A DNA stretch of 5,593 bases from DASPXY01 sp038227745 (lineage in GTDB: Bacteria; Planctomycetota; Planctomycetia; Gemmatales; Gemmataceae). The stretch's first letter is position 1. Each line of letters begins with the position of its first letter. Of this stretch, positions 1-5,593 are shown piece after piece. The translations under genes and the position numbers were made by a program. The notes beneath the pieces were generated by a model. It was not told where the DNA came from. It ran no database searches and saw nothing but the letters and a program-made list of their open reading frames with translations. The stretch lies in assembly GCA_038227745.1 (NCBI GenBank), contig JBBRPS010000685.1:1-5593 (forward strand), read 5' to 3'.

Positions 1-1
1 A

Positions 2-583
2 ACTTGCATCCAAGTCGGTAGCGATGACAGTGTGGTGTCACTCTTCGGAAACCGCAGAATTCATGCGGAAAGCGCGACAACACGGGCTGTCGCGGCTCTC
101 CTGAATTCAGTGCAGGTTTTCGTGCCAGGGACACTAGCAATCAAGTTCCCCTCTGCCCCGGGTTCGGTCGGGGGCGGGAAAGGGAACGAGATCGTGATGT
201 CTCCTGGCGGAAGTGCCCCAGCAACACCAGGGACTCCAAATCCGCCGCCGGCGCCTCTGGGTGCCACAACAGGTTCTGGACCTCGCTTTATTGCGGATAG
301 CAGAGGGAATATAGTTGACACGGTTGCAACGCCACCAGGAAGATACATTCAGCCTGACAGAAGCGCCACTGACATTTTGCAACGAACACCCCATGACCGC
401 TCTGGGCTGGATCCATTTTCGGCGCAAACGCACACTCATCCTGCGACAGCTCACGTCAACCCCAGCAACCCATCACTAGTACGAATCGTACTAGGAGATC
501 CAAGGCCGGTGACTCCTCAAGAAATAAGGAATATAATGGATGGCATAACAACTCCTAGCACGCCGAGAGGGAGAGGTCGGTAA
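2..583 (+). CDS. C-terminal part of a putative polymorphic toxin (RHS-type tail), 5' partial
   Basis: The frame is open to the left edge. A GTG at 32 is possible but has no convincing ribosome binding site, so this is probably the 3' end of a longer gene. Counting from that GTG, residues 59-84 form a Pro/Gly/Ala-rich linker. Residues 84-170 form a compact domain starting PRFIADSRGNIVDT, then PPGRYIQPD, a TDIL motif, and a His cluster THTHP (H134, H136, H141). It ends with DPRPVTPQEI and a basic tail. A linker followed by a short His-containing domain at the very C-terminus, with a small gene directly behind, is the usual form of variable toxin tips on RHS/YD-repeat proteins. I recall similar tails from such proteins but cannot name the family. 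The enzymatic activity is unknown; a nuclease-like role for the histidines is inference. GC is near half, much lower than the genes from 998 on, which fits an exchangeable cassette. No RHS core motif is visible in the window. Confidence 0.6.
   Translation, partial: TCIQVGSDDSVVSLFGNRRIHAESATTRAVAALLNSVQVFVPGTLAIKFPSAPGSVGGGKGNEIVMSPGGSAPATPGTPNPPPAPLGATTGSGPRFIADSRGNIVDTVATPPGRYIQPDRSATDILQRTPHDRSGLDPFSAQTHTHPATAHVNPSNPSLVRIVLGDPRPVTPQEIRNIMDGITTPSTPRGRGR
569..576 (+). promoter_or_regulatory. Likely ribosome binding site for the 587 gene
   Basis: The purine run GGGAGAGG lies inside the last codons of the upstream gene and ends 10 nt before the ATG at 587. It supports that start and suggests translational coupling with the toxin-like gene. 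Confidence 0.4.
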
Positions 584-586
584 ACC

Positions 587-922
587 ATGAAGACCTCAGA
601 TAATCAACCCATCTATCTTCCGTTATCCGATTTCAAAATCGTGAACCTTGGATGGGATGTCAACGAAAACGATTTCGCCGTCACGGTTATGGCGCCATTT
701 ACCCACACGCAGGAGGCAATAGTATTTCGGTGGCATAACCAATTGGAAATCAATCTTTGCTACAAGACAGATTACGGGGGCATGCCTCTCATTGCTCAAG
801 CCGAATTGTTGCGACACGATGGCTGGCTGTTAGTTACAATCGATTGTAAAGGACTCCCCGAAGGAGTGGTGAAGCTGCGATGTCAAGAAGTTCAAATCGG
901 AGAAACCATCTATCAGATATAG
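587..922 (+). CDS. Small hypothetical protein, candidate immunity protein
   Basis: This 111-aa acidic protein begins with ATG only 3 nt after the TAA of the toxin-like gene and has a purine-rich binding site upstream. I do not recognise the family. It has no signal peptide and no membrane segment. It looks like a small mostly beta cytoplasmic domain: alternating hydrophobic strands such as FAVTVMAPF, AIVFRW, LEINLCYK, GWLLVTIDC and VKLRCQEVQI. It contains three cysteines (residues about 58, 87 and 99). Position, size, tight spacing and matching low GC make it the natural candidate for the protein that neutralises the upstream toxin domain. This rests on context only. It could also be an orphan gene carried along with the cassette. 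Confidence 0.65.
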   Translation: MKTSDNQPIYLPLSDFKIVNLGWDVNENDFAVTVMAPFTHTQEAIVFRWHNQLEINLCYKTDYGGMPLIAQAELLRHDGWLLVTIDCKGLPEGVVKLRCQEVQIGETIYQI

Positions 923-986
923 AAGAATATTGGAATATTTAGTCTTGCGACACAGTCCTGCATCCTCCTGGCTGAACTGCCCCTTC

Positions 987-990
987 GGAG
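987..990 (+). promoter_or_regulatory. Ribosome binding site for the methyltransferase-TPR gene
   Basis: GGAG sits 7 nt before the ATG at 998 and decides that start over in-frame CTG codons at 968 and 977. The rest of the 923-997 spacer shows no clear terminator or promoter. Its first 20 bases are A/T-rich and its last 40 match the GC-rich style of the downstream gene. Confidence 0.5.
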
Positions 991-997
991 TAGCACC

Positions 998-2797
998 ATG
1001 ACCGCCGCCACCGCCCGCAAAGTCCGCCCGGCCTCCCCTTCCGCCGCCGAGGACATCCTGGCCCACTCTCAGGCCAGTCGGGAAGTGGTGCAGGACTTCG
1101 TGCCGCTAGCCGACAGCCTGGAGTGGCGGCTGGGACAGGAATACCTGCGCCAGCGCGGCAACAAGGCGTTCCTCGCCGACGCCCACCCCGTCCCGTTCGT
1201 CGTCAACAACGACGGCGCCCTCTCCCACCACGCCGCCCACGTCCTCTTCGCCGCCCTCGCCGCCGCCGACCAGGAAGGCGCCCTCGAAGCCGACCTGTTC
1301 GTGCTGGAGCTGGGCATCGGCGTCGGCCTGTTCGCCCGCTACTTCCTCGACGCCTTCCAGGCCCTTTGCGCCAGGCACGGCAAAGACTACTACGGCCGCC
1401 TCACCTACATCGCGGCCGACCGCTCCGAACGCATGTTGCGCGACGTCTGCCGCCACGGCGTCCTCAGCAACCATCCCGGCCGCTACCGCCTGCGCCTCGT
1501 GGACGCCCTGAACCCCGCCGACACCCTCCCCCACGACCTCATGTTCCGCGGCCAGGCCGGCAGGCCGCTGCGGGCCGTGTTCCTCAACTACCTGCTCGAC
1601 TGCCTGCCCGCCGCCGCCCTCGACCTCGAAGGCGCGCAACCGCGCCAGCTCTGCGTGCGTACCTGCGTGGCCCGCAACGTCCGCCTGGAGGACTTCACCG
1701 ACCTCACCGCCGCCCAACTCGCCGACCGGGCCAAGAAGGGCGGCGCGGAGGCGGAGGGGGACCTGCTGGAGGTGTACGGCCTGTTCGCCTCGGAGTACGA
1801 CTACCGCCCCGTGGACGTCGCCTCCCTCCCCCACGGTAAGTTCGCCCTCGACCACGCCCGCGGCCACTCCCGCCGCCTGCTGCACTCCTACGGCGCTATC
1901 CAGTCGCTGGAGCGCCTGCTGGAGCTGGTGCAGGACCGGGGCTTCATCCTGGTGAACGACTACGGGCAGACGCAGACCACCCGGGAAGACGAGTTCGAGC
2001 ACCAGCGTTTCAGCCTGGCCACCTTCGTCGGCGTCAACTTCCCCCTGCTGCACGCCTTCTTCGCCGACGGCGGCCGCTGCCAGTTCCTGGAGCCCTCGGG
2101 CGACGAGGCGGCCCGCGGCATCCACACGCGCTTGCTGAGTCGCCAGCCGGACATGGCCACGCGGTTGGCCTTCGAGGAGCGCTTCGGCGCCGCCGCCCAG
2201 GGCCGCCTGCAGGAGCCGCTGGACAAGGCGCGCGGCTGCGCCCGCGTGGGGCGGTTCGAGCTGGCCGCCGCCTTCTACCGCGCGGCGCTGGCGGCGCAGC
2301 CGTCCAACTGGGTGCTGCTGAACGAAGTCAGCATGTTCCTGATCTTCTCCTTGCGGGACGTGAAGGCGGGGGTGGACCTGGCCAAGGTGGCGTTGGGGCT
2401 CAACCCGTCGTGCTCGGCGGAGCTGTGGTCCACGCTGGGCGACGGCCTGTTCGAGTGGGGCCGCACCGCCGAGGCCGAGAGCGCCTACCGGCGGGCGTTG
2501 CGGGTGAACGAGAGCGACGTGCGGGCGCGGTACAACCTGGCGTGGGTGTATCAGCGGCAGAAGGACTATGCGGCGGCGCTGGCGGTGATCGCGGAGGGGC
2601 TGGCGTTGGACAAGACGGGGGAGTACCGCGAGCGGCTGGTGCAGAAGCAGGCGGAGGTGCTCGGCGGCCTGGAGGGCAAACGTCGCCAGGAGTACCTGCT
2701 GCTGCTCAACCTCGTCTCCAAGTATGCCACCCCTGACACGGGCAAGCCCACCCCCGAGCGCGGCGCCGGGGAAACGGCCACAGAGCAACGCCACTGA
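998..2797 (+). CDS. SAM-dependent methyltransferase (MidA/NDUFAF7-like) fused to TPR repeats
   Basis: This 599-aa protein has two parts. Residues about 45-385 resemble the MidA/NDUFAF7-type methyltransferase fold (Methyltransf_28). They include the glycine-rich SAM-binding loop VLELGIGVGLFARYF (102-116) and an acidic residue after the next strand in IAADRS (D141). They also have NYLLDCLP (197-204), in the place of the NEFxDALP motif of MidA proteins, and FILVNDYGQ (316-324), matching the LLIDYG motif. Residues about 404-541 contain three to four TPR units, clearest at 474-507 (ELWSTLGDGLFEWGRTAEA) and 508-541 (ARYNLAWVYQRQKDYAAA). Known family members methylate protein arginine, as NDUFAF7 does on a complex I subunit. 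The TPR tail suggests a bound protein partner. The substrate here is unknown. No signal peptide is visible, so it is probably cytoplasmic. The next gene on the same strand is a glycosyltransferase 97 nt away. NYLLDC in place of NEFxDA is a notable divergence, so activity on the usual substrate is doubtful. Confidence 0.8.
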   Translation: MTAATARKVRPASPSAAEDILAHSQASREVVQDFVPLADSLEWRLGQEYLRQRGNKAFLADAHPVPFVVNNDGALSHHAAHVLFAALAAADQEGALEADLFVLELGIGVGLFARYFLDAFQALCARHGKDYYGRLTYIAADRSERMLRDVCRHGVLSNHPGRYRLRLVDALNPADTLPHDLMFRGQAGRPLRAVFLNYLLDCLPAAALDLEGAQPRQLCVRTCVARNVRLEDFTDLTAAQLADRAKKGGAEAEGDLLEVYGLFASEYDYRPVDVASLPHGKFALDHARGHSRRLLHSYGAIQSLERLLELVQDRGFILVNDYGQTQTTREDEFEHQRFSLATFVGVNFPLLHAFFADGGRCQFLEPSGDEAARGIHTRLLSRQPDMATRLAFEERFGAAAQGRLQEPLDKARGCARVGRFELAAAFYRAALAAQPSNWVLLNEVSMFLIFSLRDVKAGVDLAKVALGLNPSCSAELWSTLGDGLFEWGRTAEAESAYRRALRVNESDVRARYNLAWVYQRQKDYAAALAVIAEGLALDKTGEYRERLVQKQAEVLGGLEGKRRQEYLLLLNLVSKYATPDTGKPTPERGAGETATEQRH

Positions 2798-2801
2798 ACA
2801 C

Positions 2802-2857
2802 GGATCGGAGCAGGGCCGTGGGTCAGGACGCCTGACAGGTCCATGTCAGGATCGGAG
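2802..2857 (+). repeat. 9-bp direct repeat GGATCGGAG
   Basis: GGATCGGAG occurs at 2802-2810 and again at 2849-2857. The second copy lies in the inner bulge and right arm of the nested palindrome. Two exact copies 47 bp apart within a 97-bp gap are unlikely to be chance and suggest the element is itself built from duplications. Confidence 0.6.
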
Positions 2858-2869
2858 TCCTGACCCACG
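2817..2869. repeat. Nested perfect palindrome (REP-like or attenuator-like hairpin)
   Basis: The outer arms CGTGGGTCAGGAC (2817-2829) and GTCCTGACCCACG (2857-2869) are perfectly complementary over 13 bp. Inside them CCTGACA (2831-2837) pairs perfectly with TGTCAGG (2844-2850) around a 6-nt loop. An asymmetric internal loop (G at 2830 against ATCGGA at 2851-2856) separates the two stems. The 6-mer GTCAGG/CCTGAC occurs four times in alternating orientation, which also permits two side-by-side hairpins (2822-2836 and 2845-2864). There is no T-run after the stem on either strand, so a classic intrinsic terminator is not supported. It fits a REP/MITE-like palindromic element, or an mRNA structure just ahead of the glycosyltransferase ribosome binding site. 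Confidence 0.75.
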
Positions 2870-2881
2870 AGGCAAACAGCC

Positions 2882-2885
2882 GGAG
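2882..2885 (+). promoter_or_regulatory. Ribosome binding site for the glycosyltransferase gene
   Basis: GGAG lies 9 nt before the ATG at 2895. This supports 2895 rather than the in-frame ATG at 2724, which would overlap the previous gene by 74 nt and translate straight through the palindrome into a non-conserved leader. Confidence 0.5.
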
Positions 2886-2894
2886 ACCTCAGCC

Positions 2895-3752
2895 ATGAGC
2901 AGCAACAGCGTCGTGGTGACGCAGGCGAGTGCCGAGCGCGTCAAGCCCGGGCAGCCGGCGCCGGTGCCGCAGGGCCAACTCCCCGCCGTCGCCGGCACGG
3001 GACTGGCCTCGATCCTCATCCCGTGCTGCGGCCAACTGGAGTACACTAAGCTGTGCGTGCCCAGCCTGCTGCGGCACACGCGGCCGCCGTTCGAGCTGCT
3101 CTTCGTGGACGTCGGCTCGCTCGACGGCACCGCCGAGTACCTCGCCGGCCTGGCCGCCGCGGCGCCCTGCCGTGTCGAGGTGGTGCGCGCCGCCACCGAC
3201 CACGACATCCCCGCCGCGTGTAAAGAGGCGCTGGCGCAGGCGCGCGGCGAGTACGTCGTGCTGCTGAACAACGACACGGTCGTGCCGGAAGGCTGGCTGA
3301 ACCAGCTGATCGCGCTGGCGTCGATGTCGTTCGGCGTGGGCATGGTCGGGCCGATGAGCAACTACGCGGCGCCGCCGCAGCTGGTCGAGGCGGTCCCCTA
3401 CCGCGTCGGCCCGCGCAAGGGCGCGCGGCTGCCCGGCGGATCGTTGGCGCCGCTGGTGGACACCGAGGCGGTCCACGCCTTCGCGCGCAGCCACCGCGAG
3501 CAGGAGCGCGGCAAGTGGCTGGAGGCCGAGCGCTTGGGGGGCTTCTGCCTCTTGCTGAAGCGCGAAGTGCTGGGGCGCGTTGGGCCGCTGCTGGAGAAGG
3601 AGGGCCTGGGCCTGTTCGACACCGACGTGTTGAGCATGAAGGCGCGGCAGGCGGGCTACAGCCTGGCGGTATGCCGCGACCTGTTCGTCCACCACTTCGG
3701 CACGCGCATCTTCGCCCACGGCGCCCCCGCACTCGCCGAAACTCGGGCCTGA
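2895..3752 (+). CDS. Family 2 glycosyltransferase (GT-A fold)
   Basis: This 285-aa protein transfers a sugar from an activated (probably nucleotide) donor; the acceptor is unknown. After a 35-residue low-complexity N-terminus it begins with the typical first strand ASILIPCCGQLEYT (39-51). Next comes ELLFVDVGSLDGTAEYL (67-83), the GT2 DNGSTDGT motif in variant form (D72, D77). EYVVLLNNDTVVPEGWL (119-135) holds the metal- or nucleotide-binding NND (125-127). The acceptor-side segment GGFCLLLKREVLGRVG (215-230) follows, then LGLFDTDVLSMKARQAGY (238-255), with D242 or D244 in the usual catalytic-base position. FVHHFGTRIF (264-273) is a common tail motif in this subfamily. No membrane segment is seen, so it is probably cytoplasmic or peripheral. 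Length is close to a minimal GT2 domain, and it ends only 12 residues past the HHFG tail. It follows the methyltransferase-TPR gene on the same strand. The stop is immediately followed by Calx-beta coding sequence in another frame, so its extreme C-terminus may be altered by rearrangement. Confidence 0.88.
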   Translation: MSSNSVVVTQASAERVKPGQPAPVPQGQLPAVAGTGLASILIPCCGQLEYTKLCVPSLLRHTRPPFELLFVDVGSLDGTAEYLAGLAAAAPCRVEVVRAATDHDIPAACKEALAQARGEYVVLLNNDTVVPEGWLNQLIALASMSFGVGMVGPMSNYAAPPQLVEAVPYRVGPRKGARLPGGSLAPLVDTEAVHAFARSHREQERGKWLEAERLGGFCLLLKREVLGRVGPLLEKEGLGLFDTDVLSMKARQAGYSLAVCRDLFVHHFGTRIFAHGAPALAETRA

Positions 3753-3834
3753 CCCGCCCCGGCACCACGCCACCAGCGATGGCCTCAGCGGCGGCGCCAC
3801 CGCCGGCTCCGACTACACGGCCACCAGCGGCACC
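3753..3834 (+). other. Start-less 5' remnant of the Calx-beta coding region
   Basis: In the frame used downstream, typical Calx-beta sequence is already readable from about 3769 (ATSDG, then ATAGSDYTATSG). Between the last upstream in-frame stop (TGA at 3637-3639) and 3835 there is no ATG, GTG, TTG or CTG. The domain's first strands, any signal peptide and a ribosome binding site are all missing. Only 16 nt separate the glycosyltransferase stop from recognisable Calx-beta sequence. The gene's 5' end therefore seems to have been cut off here by deletion, recombination or misassembly. Confidence 0.7.
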
Positions 3835-5593
3835 ATGAGCGGGTCCCCCACCGACCCGCTCAGCAAGTCCTTCACCGTCGCCATCACCGACGACACCCTC
3901 CCCGAAGGCAACGAGTCCTTTGACCTGACCCTGTCCAACGCGACCGGACCGCTGACGCTCGGCTCGCCTTCCGCCGCCACCGGCACCATCACCGACAACG
4001 ACCTGTCCGGCGTCATCGACTACACCATCCCCACCTCCAGCAGCAGCCCCACCTACATCACCGCCGCCCCCGACGGCAACCTCTGGTTCCTGGAGTCCGG
4101 CGCCGCCAAGATCGCCAAGGTCACGCCCGCCGGGTCGTTCACCGAGTACGCCCTCAACACCGGCTACAGCGTCAACAGCAGCGCCTTCGCCCGCAACCTC
4201 ACCGTCGGCCCCGACGGCGGGCTGTGGTTCACCGAAGGCAACCTCTCGGGGGACGCCCTCGGCCAGAGCACCACCGCGGGCGCCATCACCGACCACGCCC
4301 TGGCCGTCTCCACCGGCAACCCGCAGGGCCTCGCTGCCACCCTCGGCGCCGACGGCAACCTCTGGGTCGCCTACTCGATGAGCAACAAGATCGGCCGGAT
4401 GACCCCCGCGGGCACGGAAACCGACTACACCATCCCCACCGCCTCCTCCCAGGCCGAGGGCATCACCGCGGCCGCCGACGGCAACGTCTGGTTCTGTGAA
4501 GAAAGCGGCAACAAGATCGGCCGCATCACCCCGGGCGGGACCATCACCGAGTTCGCCGTGCCGACGGCCACCAGCGCCCCGCGCTACCTCACCGCCGGGC
4601 CGGATGGCAACGTCTGGTTCCTGGAGGCCGGTGCCAACAAGGTAGGCCGGATCAGCCCCGCGGGGGCCATCACCGAGTTCTCCATCCCGACGGCGTCCAG
4701 CACTCCCAAGGGCCTCACGGCCGGGCCAGACGGGAACGTGTGGGTCCTGGAGGGGGTAGGCAAGATCGCCCGGGTCACCCCCGACGGCACCTTCACCGAG
4801 TACAGCGCCGGGCTCAACTCCACCGACGGCCTCACCGACATCACGGCCGGCCCCGACGGCAACCTGTGGCTCGTCAAGCAGTCGGTCAACAAGGTCAGCA
4901 AGTTCCTGACGCCCGGCGCCAGCCTGCAGCGCCTCGACGGCGCCGGCCCGAAGGTGTCGGTCGCGGGGAGCACGCCCGCGGGCGTGCTCGGCGGCGCCGC
5001 GCTGGCGGACATGAACGCGGGAGACCTGTTCGTCGCGGCCACGCTGGCCCCGCCGGCGGCGGCCTGGCCGTTCGGCACCGCGCCCGCGTTGATCTACGCC
5101 TCTGGAACGGTCAGCGCGCGACCGCTCATCGAGACGGTGTTCAGCACCGACGCGGGCGGCTCGGTGCCCACGCAGTTGGTGGCGCAGCTCACGTGGAACA
5201 ACGGCACGCCGCAGACGGCGGTGACGTTCAGCACCAGTGGGCACAGCGCTGGCGACCGCTACGCCCTGAGCCTGCAGGTCGCCAGCGCCGTGACCGCCAC
5301 CGGCTACTACCCCTACTCCGTCACCGTCACCGCCTCCTACGCCGGCGGCAACATCCTGACGCGCACCGTCGCCGGCTCCACCCCCGTCGTCGTCAACGGC
5401 TCGTCCGACTCGTTCGGCCAGGGCTGGACGGTCGCCGGCGTGGACAGCCTCGTCAGCGTGACGGGCGGCGTGCTGTACGTCGAGGGCACCAGCGGCGCCC
5501 ACTTCTATCGGTCGCTGGGCAGCGGCGCCTTCCTCAACCCGGCCGAGGTGCCCGGCGGCACCCTGACGCAGGACGTCGGCAACAGCACGTACA
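3835..5593 (+). CDS. Large RHS/YD-type surface protein: Calx-beta, Vgb-like propeller, pre-RHS region (3' partial, 5' truncated)
   Basis: The frame stays open to the right edge. ATG 3835 is merely the first possible start and falls inside a domain with no ribosome binding site. Modules in order: (a) Calx-beta, readable from 3769 to 4002, with calcium-site motifs ITDDTLPEGNESF (3883-3921) and a closing TITDND (3985-4002); (b) seven beta-propeller repeats, about 4015-4920, each with a PDGN(L/V)W core and a KIGRITPxGxITE tail, like virginiamycin B lyase; (c) a beta-rich segment with LTWNNGTPQ (5197-5223) and SVTVTASY (5317-5340); (d) SFGQGWTVAGVDSL (5410-5451) followed by GGVLYVEG, the motif that precedes the YD repeats in RHS proteins. 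Such proteins are exported and large, and often end in a toxin tip, but the repeats and C-terminus lie beyond the window. With no start or signal peptide it may be a pseudogene, or its true 5' end may lie elsewhere. Confidence 0.8.
   Translation, partial: MSGSPTDPLSKSFTVAITDDTLPEGNESFDLTLSNATGPLTLGSPSAATGTITDNDLSGVIDYTIPTSSSSPTYITAAPDGNLWFLESGAAKIAKVTPAGSFTEYALNTGYSVNSSAFARNLTVGPDGGLWFTEGNLSGDALGQSTTAGAITDHALAVSTGNPQGLAATLGADGNLWVAYSMSNKIGRMTPAGTETDYTIPTASSQAEGITAAADGNVWFCEESGNKIGRITPGGTITEFAVPTATSAPRYLTAGPDGNVWFLEAGANKVGRISPAGAITEFSIPTASSTPKGLTAGPDGNVWVLEGVGKIARVTPDGTFTEYSAGLNSTDGLTDITAGPDGNLWLVKQSVNKVSKFLTPGASLQRLDGAGPKVSVAGSTPAGVLGGAALADMNAGDLFVAATLAPPAAAWPFGTAPALIYASGTVSARPLIETVFSTDAGGSVPTQLVAQLTWNNGTPQTAVTFSTSGHSAGDRYALSLQVASAVTATGYYPYSVTVTASYAGGNILTRTVAGSTPVVVNGSSDSFGQGWTVAGVDSLVSVTGGVLYVEGTSGAHFYRSLGSGAFLNPAEVPGGTLTQDVGNSTY
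4015..4920 (+). repeat. Seven streptogramin-lyase-like (Vgb) propeller repeats
   Basis: The conserved Trp codons are at 4084, 4225, 4363, 4489, 4615, 4741 and 4867. The first two spacings are 141 and 138 nt, and the last four are exactly 126 nt (42 residues). Seven units match the seven-bladed propeller of virginiamycin B lyase. Repeats 4-6 are the most alike (for example TAGPDGNVW in 5 and 6), pointing to recent internal duplication. Across all seven repeats there is a single histidine (codon 4294-4296, repeat 2). The lyase uses a late-blade His/Glu pair, so antibiotic-cleaving activity is unlikely and a structural or binding role is more probable. Confidence 0.85.

Noticed and set aside
926..939. 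AATATT-GG-AATATT as a terminator or promoter
   Set aside because: The 2-nt loop is too small for a stable hairpin, there is no GC stem, and no matching -35/-10 pair at proper spacing can be seen.
1106..2794. 562-aa open frame on the minus strand
   Set aside because: Low-complexity translation rich in Val, Gly, Ala and Gln. It mirrors the GC-rich codons of the methyltransferase-TPR gene, which has clear motifs in the forward frame.
2817..2869. Intrinsic transcription terminator
   Set aside because: The stem is strong, but no T-run follows it on either strand, so it is reported as a palindromic element instead.
2724..2894. N-terminal extension of the glycosyltransferase from ATG 2724
   Set aside because: It would overlap the upstream gene by 74 nt and read through the palindrome. 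The encoded leader is unlike a GT2 start, and ATG 2895 has a GGAG at good distance.
4015..4920. CRISPR-like or noncoding tandem repeat
   Set aside because: The periodicity is at protein level, in frame, with drifting codons and a 42-residue unit typical of propeller blades.
3046..5502. 818-aa open frame on the minus strand
   Set aside because: It spans the glycosyltransferase and the propeller repeats, has Gly/Arg/Ala-rich composition and no recognisable domain. It is an effect of GC-biased third positions.
1..5593. tRNA, rRNA or CRISPR array
   Set aside because: No cloverleaf-like segment, rRNA-like stretch or regularly spaced identical repeats were seen on either strand; the only non-coding gaps are under 100 bases.

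Overview
The sequence looks like chromosome from a high-GC planctomycete, most likely of the Gemmataceae type. The reasons are a very GC-rich body (about 970 onward, third codon positions almost all G/C), a giant exported protein joining Calx-beta, streptogramin-lyase-like propeller and RHS/YD-repeat modules, and TPR and family-2 glycosyltransferase genes beside it. The taxonomic call is inference from family content and style, not from a marker gene.

Layout, all on the + strand. (1) 2-583 is the 3' part of an ORF open to the left edge. It has a proline/glycine-rich linker followed by a compact C-terminal domain that looks like the variable toxin tip of an RHS or other polymorphic-toxin protein. 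(2) 587-922 encodes a 111-aa protein starting 3 nt after that stop, in the position and size expected of a cognate immunity protein. Both have clearly lower GC than the rest. (3) 998-2797 encodes a 599-aa protein with a MidA/NDUFAF7-like SAM-dependent methyltransferase domain fused to C-terminal TPRs. (4) 2798-2894 is a short intergenic gap containing a striking perfect nested palindrome (2817-2869). (5) 2895-3752 encodes a 285-aa family-2 glycosyltransferase. (6) From about 3769 to the right edge runs a large open frame holding a Calx-beta domain, seven Vgb-like propeller repeats, and the region that normally precedes RHS/YD repeats. It has no usable start codon before the middle of its Calx-beta domain, so its 5' end appears to be missing or fused onto the glycosyltransferase tail.

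How the parts may work together: the two ends are pieces of RHS-type secreted or surface proteins, one ending in a putative toxin/immunity pair. The methyltransferase-TPR and glycosyltransferase genes between them could form a small modification unit acting on a surface protein or glycan, but nothing in the sequence proves a substrate. The best points for a second look are the toxin/immunity cassette, the nested palindrome with its alternative fold, and the broken junction after the glycosyltransferase.
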